The position numbers and the translations under genes are program-made. The notes beneath the pieces are model-generated. The model was not told where the DNA came from. It saw only the letters and a program-made list of their open reading frames with translations, and made no database searches. Below are positions 17,485 through 27,115 of a DNA stretch of 64,000 bases, in pieces. The stretch is from positions 2,604,001-2,668,000 of the forward strand of contig NZ_JAFBCN010000001.1 in assembly GCF_016907755.1 (NCBI RefSeq), in the 5' to 3' direction. Source of the stretch: Cellulosimicrobium cellulans (GTDB lineage: Bacteria; Actinomycetota; Actinomycetes; Actinomycetales; Cellulomonadaceae). How positions within the stretch are numbered: the first letter of the stretch is position 1; every line of letters begins with the position of its first letter.

Positions 17485-18612
17485 GTGACTGCGCCCGTCG
17501 CCGGCGGCTCCTCGGCCCCGGCAGCCCTCCCCGGCACCGCCCGCGCGTCGGCCCCCGACGCTGCTCCCGACGTGCCCGGACGCACGCGCGCCCTGGCCGA
17601 CGTCCGTCCGTCCGTCCCGCCCGCGCGCCTGCTGGCCGACCTCCTGCCGCCGCGGCACTTCGCCGACGCCCGCTTCTCGACCTACCGCGCGAACGCGGCG
17701 TACCCGAGCCAGGCGCGCACCGTCGCGCGGCTCGAGGAGGTCGCGGCCGCCGTCGTGAAGCCCGCGCGCAAGGGGCTCTTCGGCGCTCGGAAGCAGACCG
17801 CGCCCGCGGTGTACATGGACGGCGGCTTCGGCGTCGGCAAGACCCACCTCCTGACCTCCCTCGCGCACGCCGTGGGCCTCGACGCGAGCGCCTACGGCAC
17901 GTTCGTCGAGTACACGAACCTGGTGGGCGCGCTCGGCTTCCAGGCGACGGTGGACGCGCTCGCGACGAAGAAGCTCGTGTGCATCGACGAGTTCGAGCTC
18001 GACGACCCGGGCGACACCGTGCTCATGTCCCGGCTCCTGCGCGAGCTCGCCGACCGCGGCGTCGCGCTCGCGGCGACGTCGAACACGCTGCCCGAGGCGC
18101 TCGGCGAGGGCCGCTTCGCGGCCGAGGACTTCCTGCGCGAGATCCAGGCGCTCGCGGCCCGGTTCGAGGTGCTGCGCGTCGACGGCGAGGACTACCGCCA
18201 CCGTGCGGTCGTCACCGACTCGGCCCCGCTGCCCGAGGACGCGGTGCGGGCCGCGGCCGTGGGCCGCCCCGGCACGACGCTCGACGCGTTCGACGACCTG
18301 CTGGCGCACCTCTCGCACGTGCACCCCAGCCGCTACCGCGCGCTGCTCGACGGCGTCGAGGTCGTCGCGCTCACCGGCGTGCACACCGTGACCGAGCAGT
18401 CCGCCGCCCTGCGGCTCGTCGTCCTCGTCGACCGCCTCTACGACCGCGACGTGCCCGTGCTGCTCGCCGGGTCGGGCGACTACACGGGGGAGCGGAGCCT
18501 GTTCACGGACGAGATGCTGCGCGGCGGGTACCGCAAGAAGTACTACCGCGCGCTCTCGCGCCTCGGCGCGCTCGCCGAGGACGGCCGCGCGGTCGTGCGC
18601 GCCGGCACCTGA
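17485..18612 (+). CDS. zapE: ZapE/AFG1-like ATPase
   Basis: A 375-residue P-loop ATPase of the AFG1/ZapE family. Walker A is YMDGGFGVGKTHLL near residue 115 and Walker B is KKLVCIDEFELDDP; the sensor region VALAATSNTLPEALGEGRF and the C-terminal KKYYRALSRL helix are typical. In E. coli ZapE associates with the division ring under stress; the mitochondrial homologue handles misassembled proteins. The first 30 residues are an Ala/Pro-rich extension, and the start is a GTG at 17485. It diverges from the reductase gene with a very short shared promoter region and converges on the GNAT gene. Confidence 0.88.
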   Translation: MTAPVAGGSSAPAALPGTARASAPDAAPDVPGRTRALADVRPSVPPARLLADLLPPRHFADARFSTYRANAAYPSQARTVARLEEVAAAVVKPARKGLFGARKQTAPAVYMDGGFGVGKTHLLTSLAHAVGLDASAYGTFVEYTNLVGALGFQATVDALATKKLVCIDEFELDDPGDTVLMSRLLRELADRGVALAATSNTLPEALGEGRFAAEDFLREIQALAARFEVLRVDGEDYRHRAVVTDSAPLPEDAVRAAAVGRPGTTLDAFDDLLAHLSHVHPSRYRALLDGVEVVALTGVHTVTEQSAALRLVVLVDRLYDRDVPVLLAGSGDYTGERSLFTDEMLRGGYRKKYYRALSRLGALAEDGRAVVRAGT

Positions 18613-18643
18613 TCCCCATCGGGCCAGGTCCCCGCCGGGCCGT

Positions 18644-19207
18644 TCACGACGCCGGTCGCTCGGCCCGGTAGACCGCGTGGAGCGGTGGGTCGGCCGGGTT
18701 GTCGGGCTCGAGGTCGGCGTCTGCGACGCGCCGGAGACCGGCCTTCTCGAGCACCCGCCGGGAGGCCGTGTTGCCGACCGGGACGGGCACCACGATCGTC
18801 GTCGCGCCGGGGAGCTCGGCCCACGTCCGGCGGACGGCCTCGGCCACGAGCAGGGTGCCCAGCCCGCGCCTGGTGCGCGCCGGGTCGCCGAGGAGGTAGT
18901 CGAGCGTCACCGTGCCGTCGGGCACCTCGACCCCTGCGGCGACGAGCTCGTCGCGGTACTGCGGGTAGTCGCGCAGGAACGAGCGTTGCACGAGCCCGAC
19001 CGGTGTCCCGTCGAGGAGCACCACGAGATCCTCGCCCGGCTCCTCGCCACGCACCGACGGCCCGAAGTCGCGCTCGACCGCCGCGGACGTCGTCTCGTGG
19101 TGCCACCACCGCGCGACGTGCGGTCGCGCGAGCCACGCGGCGAGCAGCGGGAGGTCGGCCCGGGCGAGGCGTCGGAACGCGATCTGCGGGCCTGCGGCCC
19201 GGGTCAC
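18644..19207 (-). CDS. GNAT acetyltransferase, AAC(6')-like
   Basis: A 187-residue acetyltransferase resembling the aminoglycoside 6'-N-acetyltransferase / siderophore-acetylase type of GNAT: the opening FRRLARADLPLLAAWLARPHVARWW, the VGLVQRSFLRDYPQYRDEL segment, the LDYLLGDPARTRRGLGTLLV acetyl-CoA loop and the NTASRRVLEKAGLRRV helix. Resistance activity should not be assumed; many chromosomal members have unknown amine or hydroxyl substrates. The GTG start at 19207 overlaps the stop of the polyphosphate kinase gene by GTGA, so it is the last gene of the trehalose/ppk2 string. Confidence 0.82.
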   Translation of the reverse strand: MTRAAGPQIAFRRLARADLPLLAAWLARPHVARWWHHETTSAAVERDFGPSVRGEEPGEDLVVLLDGTPVGLVQRSFLRDYPQYRDELVAAGVEVPDGTVTLDYLLGDPARTRRGLGTLLVAEAVRRTWAELPGATTIVVPVPVGNTASRRVLEKAGLRRVADADLEPDNPADPPLHAVYRAERPAS

Positions 19208-20118
19208 GTCGCCGCGAGGCGGTTCTTCTCGACCTCGATGTCGAAGTCGGCCGGGGGCCAGCCGAGGTCGAGGCGGCGCAGCGCGTCGAGCAGGAGCTCG
19301 CTCACCGCGAGGCGTGCGAACCACTTGCGGTCGGCCGGGACGACGTGCCACGGCGCGGCCTCGGTGCTCGTCCGGTCGAGGACGGCCTGGTAGGCCTCCT
19401 GGTACGCGGGCCACTTCTGGCGCGAGTCGACGTCGTTCGGGTTGTACTTCCAGAACTTGTCCGGGCGCTCGAGGCGTTCCATGAGCCGGGCCCGCTGCTC
19501 CTCGTAGGACACGAGCAGCGCGACCTTGACGATCGTCGTGCCCGACGCGACGACCTCGTCCTCGAAACGGTTGATCTCGTCGTACCGGGCCTCCCAGACC
19601 TCGGGCGGCACGAGGCCGTCGACGCGCGCTACCAGGACGTCCTCGTAGTGCGAGCGGTCGAAGACGCCGATGTAGCCGGGCTCCGGGAGAGCCTTGCGGA
19701 TCCGCCACAGGTAGTCGTGCTCGCGCTCCTCGGGCGTCGGGACGCCGAACGACCGGTGCGCGACGCCCTGCGGGTCGACGAGCCCGACGACGTGCCGCAC
19801 GATGCCGCCCTTGCCTGCGGTGTCCATGCCCTGCAGCACGAGCAGGACCGAGCGCGACCCACCCGAGCGGCCCTCGGCGAACAGGCGCTCCTGGAGCTCG
19901 GAGAGCTCGTCCGCGTGCCGCGCGACGAGCGCCTGGCCGGCCGCCTTGTCGCCGGCGAACCCCGGTGTGGACCCGCGGTCGAACGCCGCGAGGTCGAGGC
20001 CGGCGGGCACGCGCAACGACTCCGTCGGGGCGACCTCCCAGTCGGGGTCGAGCGCAGAGCCGGAACCGGACCCGGAGCCCTTGCCGTGCTTCTTCTTCGC
20101 CTTCTTCGTCGTCGACAT
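19204..20118 (-). CDS. ppk2: Polyphosphate kinase 2 family phosphotransferase
   Basis: A 304-residue PPK2 enzyme that transfers phosphate between polyphosphate and nucleotides. Walker A is LQGMDTAGKGG (residues 95-105); the lid/Walker B region is IGVFDRSHYEDVLVARV, and FWKYNPNDVDSRQKWPAYQEAYQ is typical of the class. The first 20 residues are a Lys/Gly/Ser-rich flexible tail. I cannot tell from sequence alone whether AMP, ADP or both are used. The gene begins 14 bases after treZ, so it is likely transcribed with glgX-treY-treZ, and it overlaps the following GNAT start by four bases. Confidence 0.9.
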   Translation of the reverse strand: MSTTKKAKKKHGKGSGSGSGSALDPDWEVAPTESLRVPAGLDLAAFDRGSTPGFAGDKAAGQALVARHADELSELQERLFAEGRSGGSRSVLLVLQGMDTAGKGGIVRHVVGLVDPQGVAHRSFGVPTPEEREHDYLWRIRKALPEPGYIGVFDRSHYEDVLVARVDGLVPPEVWEARYDEINRFEDEVVASGTTIVKVALLVSYEEQRARLMERLERPDKFWKYNPNDVDSRQKWPAYQEAYQAVLDRTSTEAAPWHVVPADRKWFARLAVSELLLDALRRLDLGWPPADFDIEVEKNRLAAT

Positions 20119-20132
20119 GGGCGTGAGCGTAG

Positions 20133-22031
20133 TCACACCCAGGACAGGACGGCGACCGAACGCGCGGGCAGGTCGACGTGGCGCCGGTGCACGCTCGTCG
20201 CCGGGTCCCACGCGGCGAGGACGCGCGGCGTGCCGCCGAGCGCGAGCCGGAGCCGCCGGGCCTCGTGCCCGAGGTTCACGGCGACGGCGACGGTGCGCCG
20301 GTCCACGACGAATGCCGGCCCGTCGAGCGCGGCCCCGTCCGTCTGCGTCCTCTCCCCGGACGCGTCGTCGTCCACGCCTCCGGGCCCGTGCACCCGCACG
20401 ACCGAGAGGTCGCCCGAGCGGACGTCCGGGCGCGACCGCAGCGCCACCAGCGCCCGGTACCAGGCGAGCAGGCGCGCGTGCTCGCCGCGGTCGCGCTCGG
20501 ACCAGTCGAGGACGCTCGCGTCGCGGGTCGCCGGGTCCTGCGGGTCGGGCACGGGCGCGCCGTCGCCCCACCCGTGGTCGGCGAACTCTGCGGCCCGCCC
20601 GCGCCGGACCGCCTCGGCGAGCTCGGGCTCGGCGTGGTCGGTGAAGAACTGCCACGGCGTGGACGCGCCCCACTCCTCGCCCATGAAGAGCAGCGGGGTG
20701 AAGGGCGAGACCAGGACGAGCGCCGCGGCCGTGGCGAGCCCGCCGCCGTCGAGCGTGGCCGACGTCCGGTCCCCGGACGCGCGGTTGCCGACCTGGTCGT
20801 GGTTCTGCGCGCTCACGACGAACGCGTGCCCGTCGGTCCCTGCCGGGACGGGGTGGCCCCACGTGCGGCCGCGGAACGTGGAGTAGGTGCCGTCGTGCAC
20901 GAACGCGCCCGTGAGCGCCTTGCGCAGCACCGCGACCGAGCCGAAGTCGACGTAGTAGCCCTGCCGCTCTCCCGTGAGGAGCGCGTGCACGGCGTGGTGG
21001 ACGTCGTCGGCCCACTGGGCGCGCATGCCGCGCCCGCCCTGCTCGACGCCCGTGACCGTGGCCGGGTCGTTCTCGTCCGACTCGGCGACCAGGGTGAGCG
21101 GCCGGCCGAGCACCTGCTCGACGCGCTCGACCCGTCGGGCGAGCTCGGCCAGCAGGTGGGTCGGGGAGTCGTCGACGAGCGCGTGCACGGCGTCGAGGCG
21201 CAGCGCGTCGACGTGGAACTCGGCGAACCACCGCTCGGCGTTGTCGATCACCCACTCGCGCACCTCGCGGCTGCCCGGCCGGTCGAGGTTCACCGCCGAG
21301 CCCCAGGGCGTCGTGTGCGCGTCGGTGAAGTACGGGCCGAACTCCGGCAGGTAGTTCCCCGACGGGCCGAGATGGTTGTAGACGACGTCGAGCACGACGG
21401 CGAGCCCGCGCGCGTGCGCGGCGTCCACGAACCGCTGCAGCGCGCGAGGCCCCCCGTACGGCTCGTGCACCGCGTACAGGTGCACGCCGTCGTAGCCCCA
21501 GCCGCGCACGCCGCCGAACGCCGCGACCGGCAGGAGCTCGACCGCGCCGACGCCGAGGTCGACGAGGTGGTCGAGCCGGTCGACCGCGGCGTCGAGCGTG
21601 CCCTGCGGCGTGAACGTGCCGACGTGCAGCTCGTAGAGGACCTCGCCGCGCACGTCCCGGCCCTCCCACGCGCCGTCGGTCCACGCGAACGCCGCGTCGA
21701 ACGTGCGGCTCGGCCCGTGCACGCCGTACGGCTGCCAGGGGCTGCGCGGGTCCGGGCGCCCCGGGCCGCCGTCGACCGCGAAGCCGTAGTCCGTGCCCCA
21801 CGGCAGCTCGTGGTCGTAGCCCCACCAGCCGGGCACGTGCGCGCCGACGAGCCGCAGGGGGAGGCGCTCCGCGCCCTCGAACGTCCCGGAGCCGGGCTCG
21901 GGCAGGAGCAGCTCGACGCCGCGCGCCGTCGGAGCCCACACGACCGGGCGCGGGCCGGGCACCGCGAGGAGCGGGGTCGCGCGCGGCGCCGGGACGCGCG
22001 GGGCCGGGGGCGGTGCCTCCGGCGCCGTCAT
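20133..22031 (-). CDS. treZ: Malto-oligosyltrehalose trehalohydrolase
   Basis: A 632-residue GH13 enzyme that releases trehalose from the maltooligosyl-trehalose made by TreY. An N-terminal beta-sandwich (VWAPTARGVELLLPEP) precedes the barrel. Conserved regions include VVLDVVYNHLGPSGNY, the nucleophile in VDALRLDAVHAL, the acid in TLVAESDENDP, and VVSAQNHDQVGNR. The trehalohydrolase-specific segment YGVHGPSRTFD is present. The start at 22031 overlaps the treY stop by ATGA. It acts in the cytoplasm and completes the GlgX-TreY-TreZ route from glycogen. Confidence 0.95.
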   Translation of the reverse strand: MTAPEAPPPAPRVPAPRATPLLAVPGPRPVVWAPTARGVELLLPEPGSGTFEGAERLPLRLVGAHVPGWWGYDHELPWGTDYGFAVDGGPGRPDPRSPWQPYGVHGPSRTFDAAFAWTDGAWEGRDVRGEVLYELHVGTFTPQGTLDAAVDRLDHLVDLGVGAVELLPVAAFGGVRGWGYDGVHLYAVHEPYGGPRALQRFVDAAHARGLAVVLDVVYNHLGPSGNYLPEFGPYFTDAHTTPWGSAVNLDRPGSREVREWVIDNAERWFAEFHVDALRLDAVHALVDDSPTHLLAELARRVERVEQVLGRPLTLVAESDENDPATVTGVEQGGRGMRAQWADDVHHAVHALLTGERQGYYVDFGSVAVLRKALTGAFVHDGTYSTFRGRTWGHPVPAGTDGHAFVVSAQNHDQVGNRASGDRTSATLDGGGLATAAALVLVSPFTPLLFMGEEWGASTPWQFFTDHAEPELAEAVRRGRAAEFADHGWGDGAPVPDPQDPATRDASVLDWSERDRGEHARLLAWYRALVALRSRPDVRSGDLSVVRVHGPGGVDDDASGERTQTDGAALDGPAFVVDRRTVAVAVNLGHEARRLRLALGGTPRVLAAWDPATSVHRRHVDLPARSVAVLSWV

Positions 22032-24694
22032 GCCGCACCCCCGGCCGCGGCGGCGCTCGCGGCCGCCGCGGCGCCCGCGTCGGCGAGGAGGGCGACGGGC
22101 AGGTCGGCGAGGAGGTCCGCGACCCGCACGGTGCCCGCCGGGTGCGCGCGCCCCGTGAGCACGTCGACCCACCTGCCCGTCCCCTCGGGGAGCGCGACGA
22201 CGTGGTCTCGCCACCCGCCGAGCCGGTCGACCGTCCCGGCGAGCCGGGTCGCGACCGTCACGACGCGCGCGACCGGGTCCGCGCCGGTCCGGGTACCTGT
22301 GTCAGAGCCCGCGCCGACGCCCGGGGCGCCGGGCGTCGTGCGCGCGAACGCCAGCGCGCACGGCGTCGACGACGCGACGGGGGCGTAGCCGGCGCCCTCG
22401 CCCACGAACGCGTCGGCGAGGGTGCGGCGCAGCCGCAGCGCGCGGGTCGTGACGAGCAGCTTCTCGTCCGCGAGCGTGCGCGGGGGCGCGCCGCCGTCGA
22501 GCCGTGCGAGCCGCTCGGTCAGCGCCTCGACGTCCACGGGGCGGCGGTTGTCGGGGTCCACGAGGGTCGGCGCGTAGGACTCCGCGCCCTGGTACACGTC
22601 CGCGACGCCGGGTGCCGTGAGCCGGACGAGCGTGGTCCCGAGGCTCGCCGCGCGCAGCTCCTCGTGGTGCTCCCGGGACCACCGGGCGAAGGCGTCGATC
22701 ACGGCCGGGTCGGCGAGCGCGCGGCGCGCGAGGTCCGCGACGGCCTCCTCGTAGGCCTCGTCGGGGCTCGTCCAGGACGTCGCGACCTTGGCCTCGCGCA
22801 GCGCCTTGCGCAGGTAGCCGACGAGCCGGTCGGGCGCGATCGCGGCGCCGGACGGGCCGTCGGGCGCGCCGTCGGCCGGGCCGGCCCCGGCGCCTGCGTC
22901 GGGCAGCCACGTCCCCGCGACGGTCTGCCACAGCAGGTTCTCCGCGAGGCCGTCCACGAGCACCCCGCGGTAGGGGGCGGTCGCCGCCCTGACCTCGTCG
23001 ACGAGCCGCGACCACCCTGCCGCGTCCTCGGACAGCACCCCGAGCGCCGCGCGCGTGTCCTCGCCGCGCTTGGTGTCGTGCGTCGACCCCGCCGTGAGGG
23101 CGTGCGGCGTGAGCGCGGCGAACCGCTGCGCGAACGCGTGCCAGTCGTGCACGCCGAGGCTGAAGCGGTCCGGCTCGCCCCCGACCTCGCACAGGCTCAC
23201 GAGCTCGGTCCACCGGTAGAACGCGGTGTCCTCCACGCCCTTCGCGGTCACCGCCCCGCAGACCTGCTGGAACCGCACCACGAGCTCGTCGCGGCGCGCC
23301 TCGCGGCGCCGGCCCGCGCTCCCGACCTCCCGGCCCAGCACGAGGTCGACCACGACGTCGAGCGTCTCCGTGCGCTGGGGGTCGAGCCGGGCGCGGGCGC
23401 GCGCGGCAGCGTCCTCGACCGCGCGCACCGCCTCGTGCCGCGGCGGGGTGCCCGGCGCGACGTACGCCCGGTAGCGGTCGAACGCGACCAGCAGCTCGCG
23501 CAGGCACTGGTGCAGGCCGCGCCACGTGTGGTCGCGCAGGCGGGGGTCGTCGTGGCAGACGGCGGCCGCGAGGTCGGTCAGGCGGTGCAGCTCCGCGTAC
23601 AGCGGCCCCGCCACGACCTCGCGCTTCGCCTCGTCGACGAGCGCGCCCAGCCCGCCCGGGACGGCGCCCGTGAGGCGCGTCATCACCGCGTCCAGCCCCG
23701 ACCTGCCGCCCGGGTCGACGAAGAGCTGCTGGAGCCGCCATGCGACGTCGTAGCCCGTCGTCCCGACCGTCGCCCAGTCCGGGGGGACCTGCTCCTCGCC
23801 CGCGAGGATCTTCTCCACGACGACCCACGCGCCGTTGGTGCGGTCGGCGAGGCGCTGGAGGTACTGCGCGGGGTCGGCGAGGCCGTCCGGATGGTCGATG
23901 CGCAGACCGTCGACCGTGCCGTCGGCGACGAGGTCGAGGACGAGCGCGTGCGTCGCGTCGAACACCTCCTCGTCCTCGACCCGGACGGCGACGAGCGACC
24001 CGACGTCGAAGAACCGCCGGTAGTTGAGCTCCTCGTCGCCCACGCGCCAGTACGCGAGGCGGTAGTGCTGGCGCTCCACCAGCTCGGTGAGCGGCAGGTC
24101 CTCCGTGCCCGCCCGCACGGGGAAGACGTGGTCGTAGTACCGCAGCACGCGCCGCGGCCCCGGCGACCCGGGGACCTCGACGTCGTCGAGCGCGATCTCG
24201 CCCGCCGCGAGCACGTCGCCCAGGCGCGCGCCGAGGACCGGCATGAGCACGGCGCCCTCGCCCGCCGACCAGTCGACGTCGAACCACCGGGCGTACGGCG
24301 AGTCGGCACCGTCCTCGAGCACCGACCACAGCGCGTGGTTGTGCCACGCGGGTGTCGGGACCGCCATGTGGTTCGGCACGACGTCGAGCACCAGGCCCAG
24401 GCCCGCCGCCCGCGCGCTCGCGGCGAGCCGCTCCAGGCCCTCGCGCCCGCCGAGCTCGGCGCTGACGCGCGTGTGGTCGACGACGTCGTAGCCGTGCGTC
24501 GAGCCGGGCGCGGCCTGGAGCACGGGGGAGAGGTAGACGTGCGTGACGCCGAGGGAGGCCAGGTACGGCACCTGGTGCGCGGCCTCGTCGAACGTGAGGT
24601 CGGGGCCGAGCTGCAGCCGGTACGTCGAGACGGGGACGCGGGGCGGCGTGCCGTCCGCGCCGGTCGCGCCGAGGTCGGGGGTGGCGGGCGTCAT
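22028..24694 (-). CDS. treY: Malto-oligosyltrehalose synthase
   Basis: An 888-residue GH13 enzyme that isomerises the reducing-end alpha-1,4 bond of maltodextrin to alpha-1,1. The opening VPVSTYRLQLGPDLTFDEA, the long VVPNHMAVPTPAWHN segment, the nucleophile in VDGLRIDHPDGLADP, the acid in WVVVEKILAGEE and the GSTHDTKRGEDTRA motif are all diagnostic for TreY. Length is slightly above the usual 750-850. A low-complexity alanine-rich end (last 20 residues) is not part of the enzyme fold. The start at 24694 overlaps the glgX stop by ATGA. Confidence 0.95.
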   Translation of the reverse strand: MTPATPDLGATGADGTPPRVPVSTYRLQLGPDLTFDEAAHQVPYLASLGVTHVYLSPVLQAAPGSTHGYDVVDHTRVSAELGGREGLERLAASARAAGLGLVLDVVPNHMAVPTPAWHNHALWSVLEDGADSPYARWFDVDWSAGEGAVLMPVLGARLGDVLAAGEIALDDVEVPGSPGPRRVLRYYDHVFPVRAGTEDLPLTELVERQHYRLAYWRVGDEELNYRRFFDVGSLVAVRVEDEEVFDATHALVLDLVADGTVDGLRIDHPDGLADPAQYLQRLADRTNGAWVVVEKILAGEEQVPPDWATVGTTGYDVAWRLQQLFVDPGGRSGLDAVMTRLTGAVPGGLGALVDEAKREVVAGPLYAELHRLTDLAAAVCHDDPRLRDHTWRGLHQCLRELLVAFDRYRAYVAPGTPPRHEAVRAVEDAAARARARLDPQRTETLDVVVDLVLGREVGSAGRRREARRDELVVRFQQVCGAVTAKGVEDTAFYRWTELVSLCEVGGEPDRFSLGVHDWHAFAQRFAALTPHALTAGSTHDTKRGEDTRAALGVLSEDAAGWSRLVDEVRAATAPYRGVLVDGLAENLLWQTVAGTWLPDAGAGAGPADGAPDGPSGAAIAPDRLVGYLRKALREAKVATSWTSPDEAYEEAVADLARRALADPAVIDAFARWSREHHEELRAASLGTTLVRLTAPGVADVYQGAESYAPTLVDPDNRRPVDVEALTERLARLDGGAPPRTLADEKLLVTTRALRLRRTLADAFVGEGAGYAPVASSTPCALAFARTTPGAPGVGAGSDTGTRTGADPVARVVTVATRLAGTVDRLGGWRDHVVALPEGTGRWVDVLTGRAHPAGTVRVADLLADLPVALLADAGAAAAASAAAAGGAA

Positions 24695-26886
24695 CGCAGC
24701 GGCGGGCGGGTCAGGACGATGACGCTGCGGCCCGTCACGGAGACCGTGTCGCCCGGGCGCAGGGCGTCGCCGACGTCCACCGTGCCGTCGGTGTCCAGCA
24801 CGACGTCCCACCCCTCCCCGTACATCGCGGGCGGCACGGTGAACTCGAGCGCGTCGGAGTGGGCGTTGAGCAGCAGGAGGAACGAGTCGTCGACGATCGG
24901 CTCGCCGCGCCGGTCCTGCTCGGGGATCGCGTCGCCGTTGAGGAACACCATGACGGTGCGCGCGTACGCGTGGTCCCAGTCCTGCTGGTCCATGCGCGAC
25001 CCCGTGATGTCGAGCCACTCGATGTCCGGCAGCTCGTCGTCGGCCGTCCCGGCGCCGCCGCGGCCGAGGAAGAAGCGCCGCCGGTGCAGCACGGGGTGGT
25101 CGCGGCGCAGCCACACGACGCGGCGGGCGAAGTCGAGGAGCGCGGCCCGCTCGTCGTCGAGGCCCTCCTCGCCGCCCCAGTCCATCCACGTGATCGCGTT
25201 GTCCTGGCAGTAGCCGTTGTTGTTGCCGCCCTGCGTGCGCGCGATCTCGTCGCCGTGCGCGAGCATCGGCACGCCCTGGGAGAGCAGCAGCGTGGCGAGG
25301 AAGTTGCGGCGCTGGCGCGCCCGCAGCGCCCGCACGTCCGGGTCGTCCGTCGGCCCCTCGACCCCGCAGTTCCACGACCGGTTGTGGCTCTCGCCGTCGT
25401 TGTTGCCCTCGCCGTTGGCCTCGTTGTGCTTCTCGTCGTAGGAGACGAGGTCGTTCAGCGTGAAGCCGTCGTGCGCCGTGACGAAGTTGATCGACGCGAT
25501 GGGCTTGCGACCGCTGTGCTCGTAGAGGTCGGACGAGCCCGTGAGCCGGCTCGCGAGCTCGGGCAGGGTCGAGGGCTCGCCGCGCCAGAAGTCGCGCACG
25601 GTGTCCCGGTACTGCCCGTTCCACTCCGTCCACAGCGGCGGGAACCCGCCGACCTGGTAGCCGCCGTCGCCGAGGTCCCACGGCTCGGCGATGAGCTTGA
25701 CCTGGGAGATCACCGGGTCCTGCTGCACGATGTCGAAGAACGCCGAGAGGCGGTCGACCTCGTGGAACTGCCGGGCCAGGGTCGCCGCGAGGTCGAAGCG
25801 GAACCCGTCCACGTGCATCTCGGTCACCCAGTAGCGCAGCGAGTCCATGATGAGCTGGAGCACGTGCGGCGAGCGCATGAGCAGCGAGTTGCCCGTGCCC
25901 GTGGTGTCGAAGTAGTGGGCCTCGTCGCCGTCCACGAGCCGGTAGTACGCCTTGTTGTCGATACCGCGGAAGCTGAGCGTCGGGCCGAGGTGGTTGCCCT
26001 CCGCGGTGTGGTTGTAGACGACGTCGAGGATGACCTCGATGCCCGCCTCGTGCAGGGCCTTGACCATGGTCTTGAACTCCATGACCTGCTGCCCGCGCGT
26101 GCCGTACGCCGCGTACCCGTTGTGGGGCGCGAAGAACCCGACGGTGTTGTAGCCCCAGTAGTTCGACAGCCCCTTCTCGACGAGCGTGGGGTCGTTGACG
26201 AACTGGTGCACCGGCATGAGCTCCACCGCGGTGACGCCCAGCGTCACGAGGTGCTCGATCACGGCCGGGTGGGCCATGCCCGCGTAGGTGCCGCGCAGCT
26301 CGTCGGGCACGTCGGGGTGGAGCATCGTCATGCCCTTGACGTGCGCCTCGTAGATCACGCTGTCGTGGTAGTCCCGGTTCGGCGGGCGGTCGTGCCCCCA
26401 GTCGAAGTACGGGTTGATGACGACCGAGACCATCGTGTGCCCCGCGGAGTCGTCGTCGTTGAGCGGGGGAGCGGGCGGCGGGGCGTCCTCGGGCTCCTCG
26501 CCGGCGGCGACGTCGTCCGACGGGGCGACCTCGCCGCCGTCGCCGAACCGGTAGGAGAAGAGGGACTCGTCGCCGTCCACCCGGCCCTCGATCGCCTTCG
26601 CGTACGGGTCCAGGAGCAGCTTGGCCGGGTTGCAGCGGTGGCCGTTCCCCGGGTCGTACGGGCCGTGCACGCGGTAGCCGTAGCGCGTGCCGGGCCCCTT
26701 GCCGGGCAGGTAGACGTGCCAGACGTGCGCGTCGACCTCCTCGAGGTCGACGCGTGTCTCGGTGCCGTCGTCGCCGAGGAGGCACAGCTCCACGCGCTCC
26801 GCGACCTCGGAGAACAGGGCGAAGTTCGTCCCCGTCCCGTCGTAGGTGGCACCCAGCGGGTAGGGGTGGCCGGGCCAGGTCTGCAT
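24691..26886 (-). CDS. glgX: Glycogen debranching enzyme GlgX/TreX
   Basis: A 731-residue isoamylase-type debranching enzyme that hydrolyses alpha-1,6 branches and so supplies linear maltodextrin to TreY. It has an N-terminal CBM48-like domain (PYPLGATYDGTGTNFALFSEVAERVELCL) and then the GH13 barrel: VILDVVYNHTAEGNHLGP, nucleophile in VDGFRFDLAATL, acid in KLIAEPWDLGDGGYQVG and FVTAHDGFTLNDLVSYD. The start at 26886 (MQTWPGHPYPLG) is the family's usual N-terminus. It is the first gene of the glgX-treY-treZ operon. Confidence 0.95.
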   Translation of the reverse strand: MQTWPGHPYPLGATYDGTGTNFALFSEVAERVELCLLGDDGTETRVDLEEVDAHVWHVYLPGKGPGTRYGYRVHGPYDPGNGHRCNPAKLLLDPYAKAIEGRVDGDESLFSYRFGDGGEVAPSDDVAAGEEPEDAPPPAPPLNDDDSAGHTMVSVVINPYFDWGHDRPPNRDYHDSVIYEAHVKGMTMLHPDVPDELRGTYAGMAHPAVIEHLVTLGVTAVELMPVHQFVNDPTLVEKGLSNYWGYNTVGFFAPHNGYAAYGTRGQQVMEFKTMVKALHEAGIEVILDVVYNHTAEGNHLGPTLSFRGIDNKAYYRLVDGDEAHYFDTTGTGNSLLMRSPHVLQLIMDSLRYWVTEMHVDGFRFDLAATLARQFHEVDRLSAFFDIVQQDPVISQVKLIAEPWDLGDGGYQVGGFPPLWTEWNGQYRDTVRDFWRGEPSTLPELASRLTGSSDLYEHSGRKPIASINFVTAHDGFTLNDLVSYDEKHNEANGEGNNDGESHNRSWNCGVEGPTDDPDVRALRARQRRNFLATLLLSQGVPMLAHGDEIARTQGGNNNGYCQDNAITWMDWGGEEGLDDERAALLDFARRVVWLRRDHPVLHRRRFFLGRGGAGTADDELPDIEWLDITGSRMDQQDWDHAYARTVMVFLNGDAIPEQDRRGEPIVDDSFLLLLNAHSDALEFTVPPAMYGEGWDVVLDTDGTVDVGDALRPGDTVSVTGRSVIVLTRPPLR

Positions 26887-26954
26887 GCCCCTGAGGATTC
26901 CACGCACCCCGGGTCGCTGTCGTCGCAGACGGCTCTCGGACCCGGGTGACGACG

Positions 26955-26985
26955 AACACCATCGAGTAAATAGTGTGCCAAGCGG
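26955..26985. promoter_or_regulatory. AT-rich divergent promoter region, glgX / small ORF
   Basis: The 228-base gap between glgX and the 71-residue ORF contains one markedly AT-rich patch (ACCATCGAGTAAATAGTGTG). On the plus strand TAGTGT, and on the minus strand TATTTA with TTGGCA nearby, could serve as promoter elements. No exact consensus pair with 16-19 base spacing was found. Confidence 0.3.
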
Positions 26986-27115
26986 CGTCGACCGTCCGGC
27001 TCGGCGACGCGGTCGCCTCACCACCACCAGCCCCGAACGACCAGTGACGCGAGGGCGCAGGCGACTCTGGGCGGACGGTCGTGCATCGCGGCGTCGGACC
27101 TGGTAGACCCGTGCC

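Noticed and set aside
18644-19207. Aminoglycoside resistance gene
   Set aside because: Fold resemblance to AAC(6') is clear but chromosomal GNATs of this type often have other substrates, and there is no mobile context.
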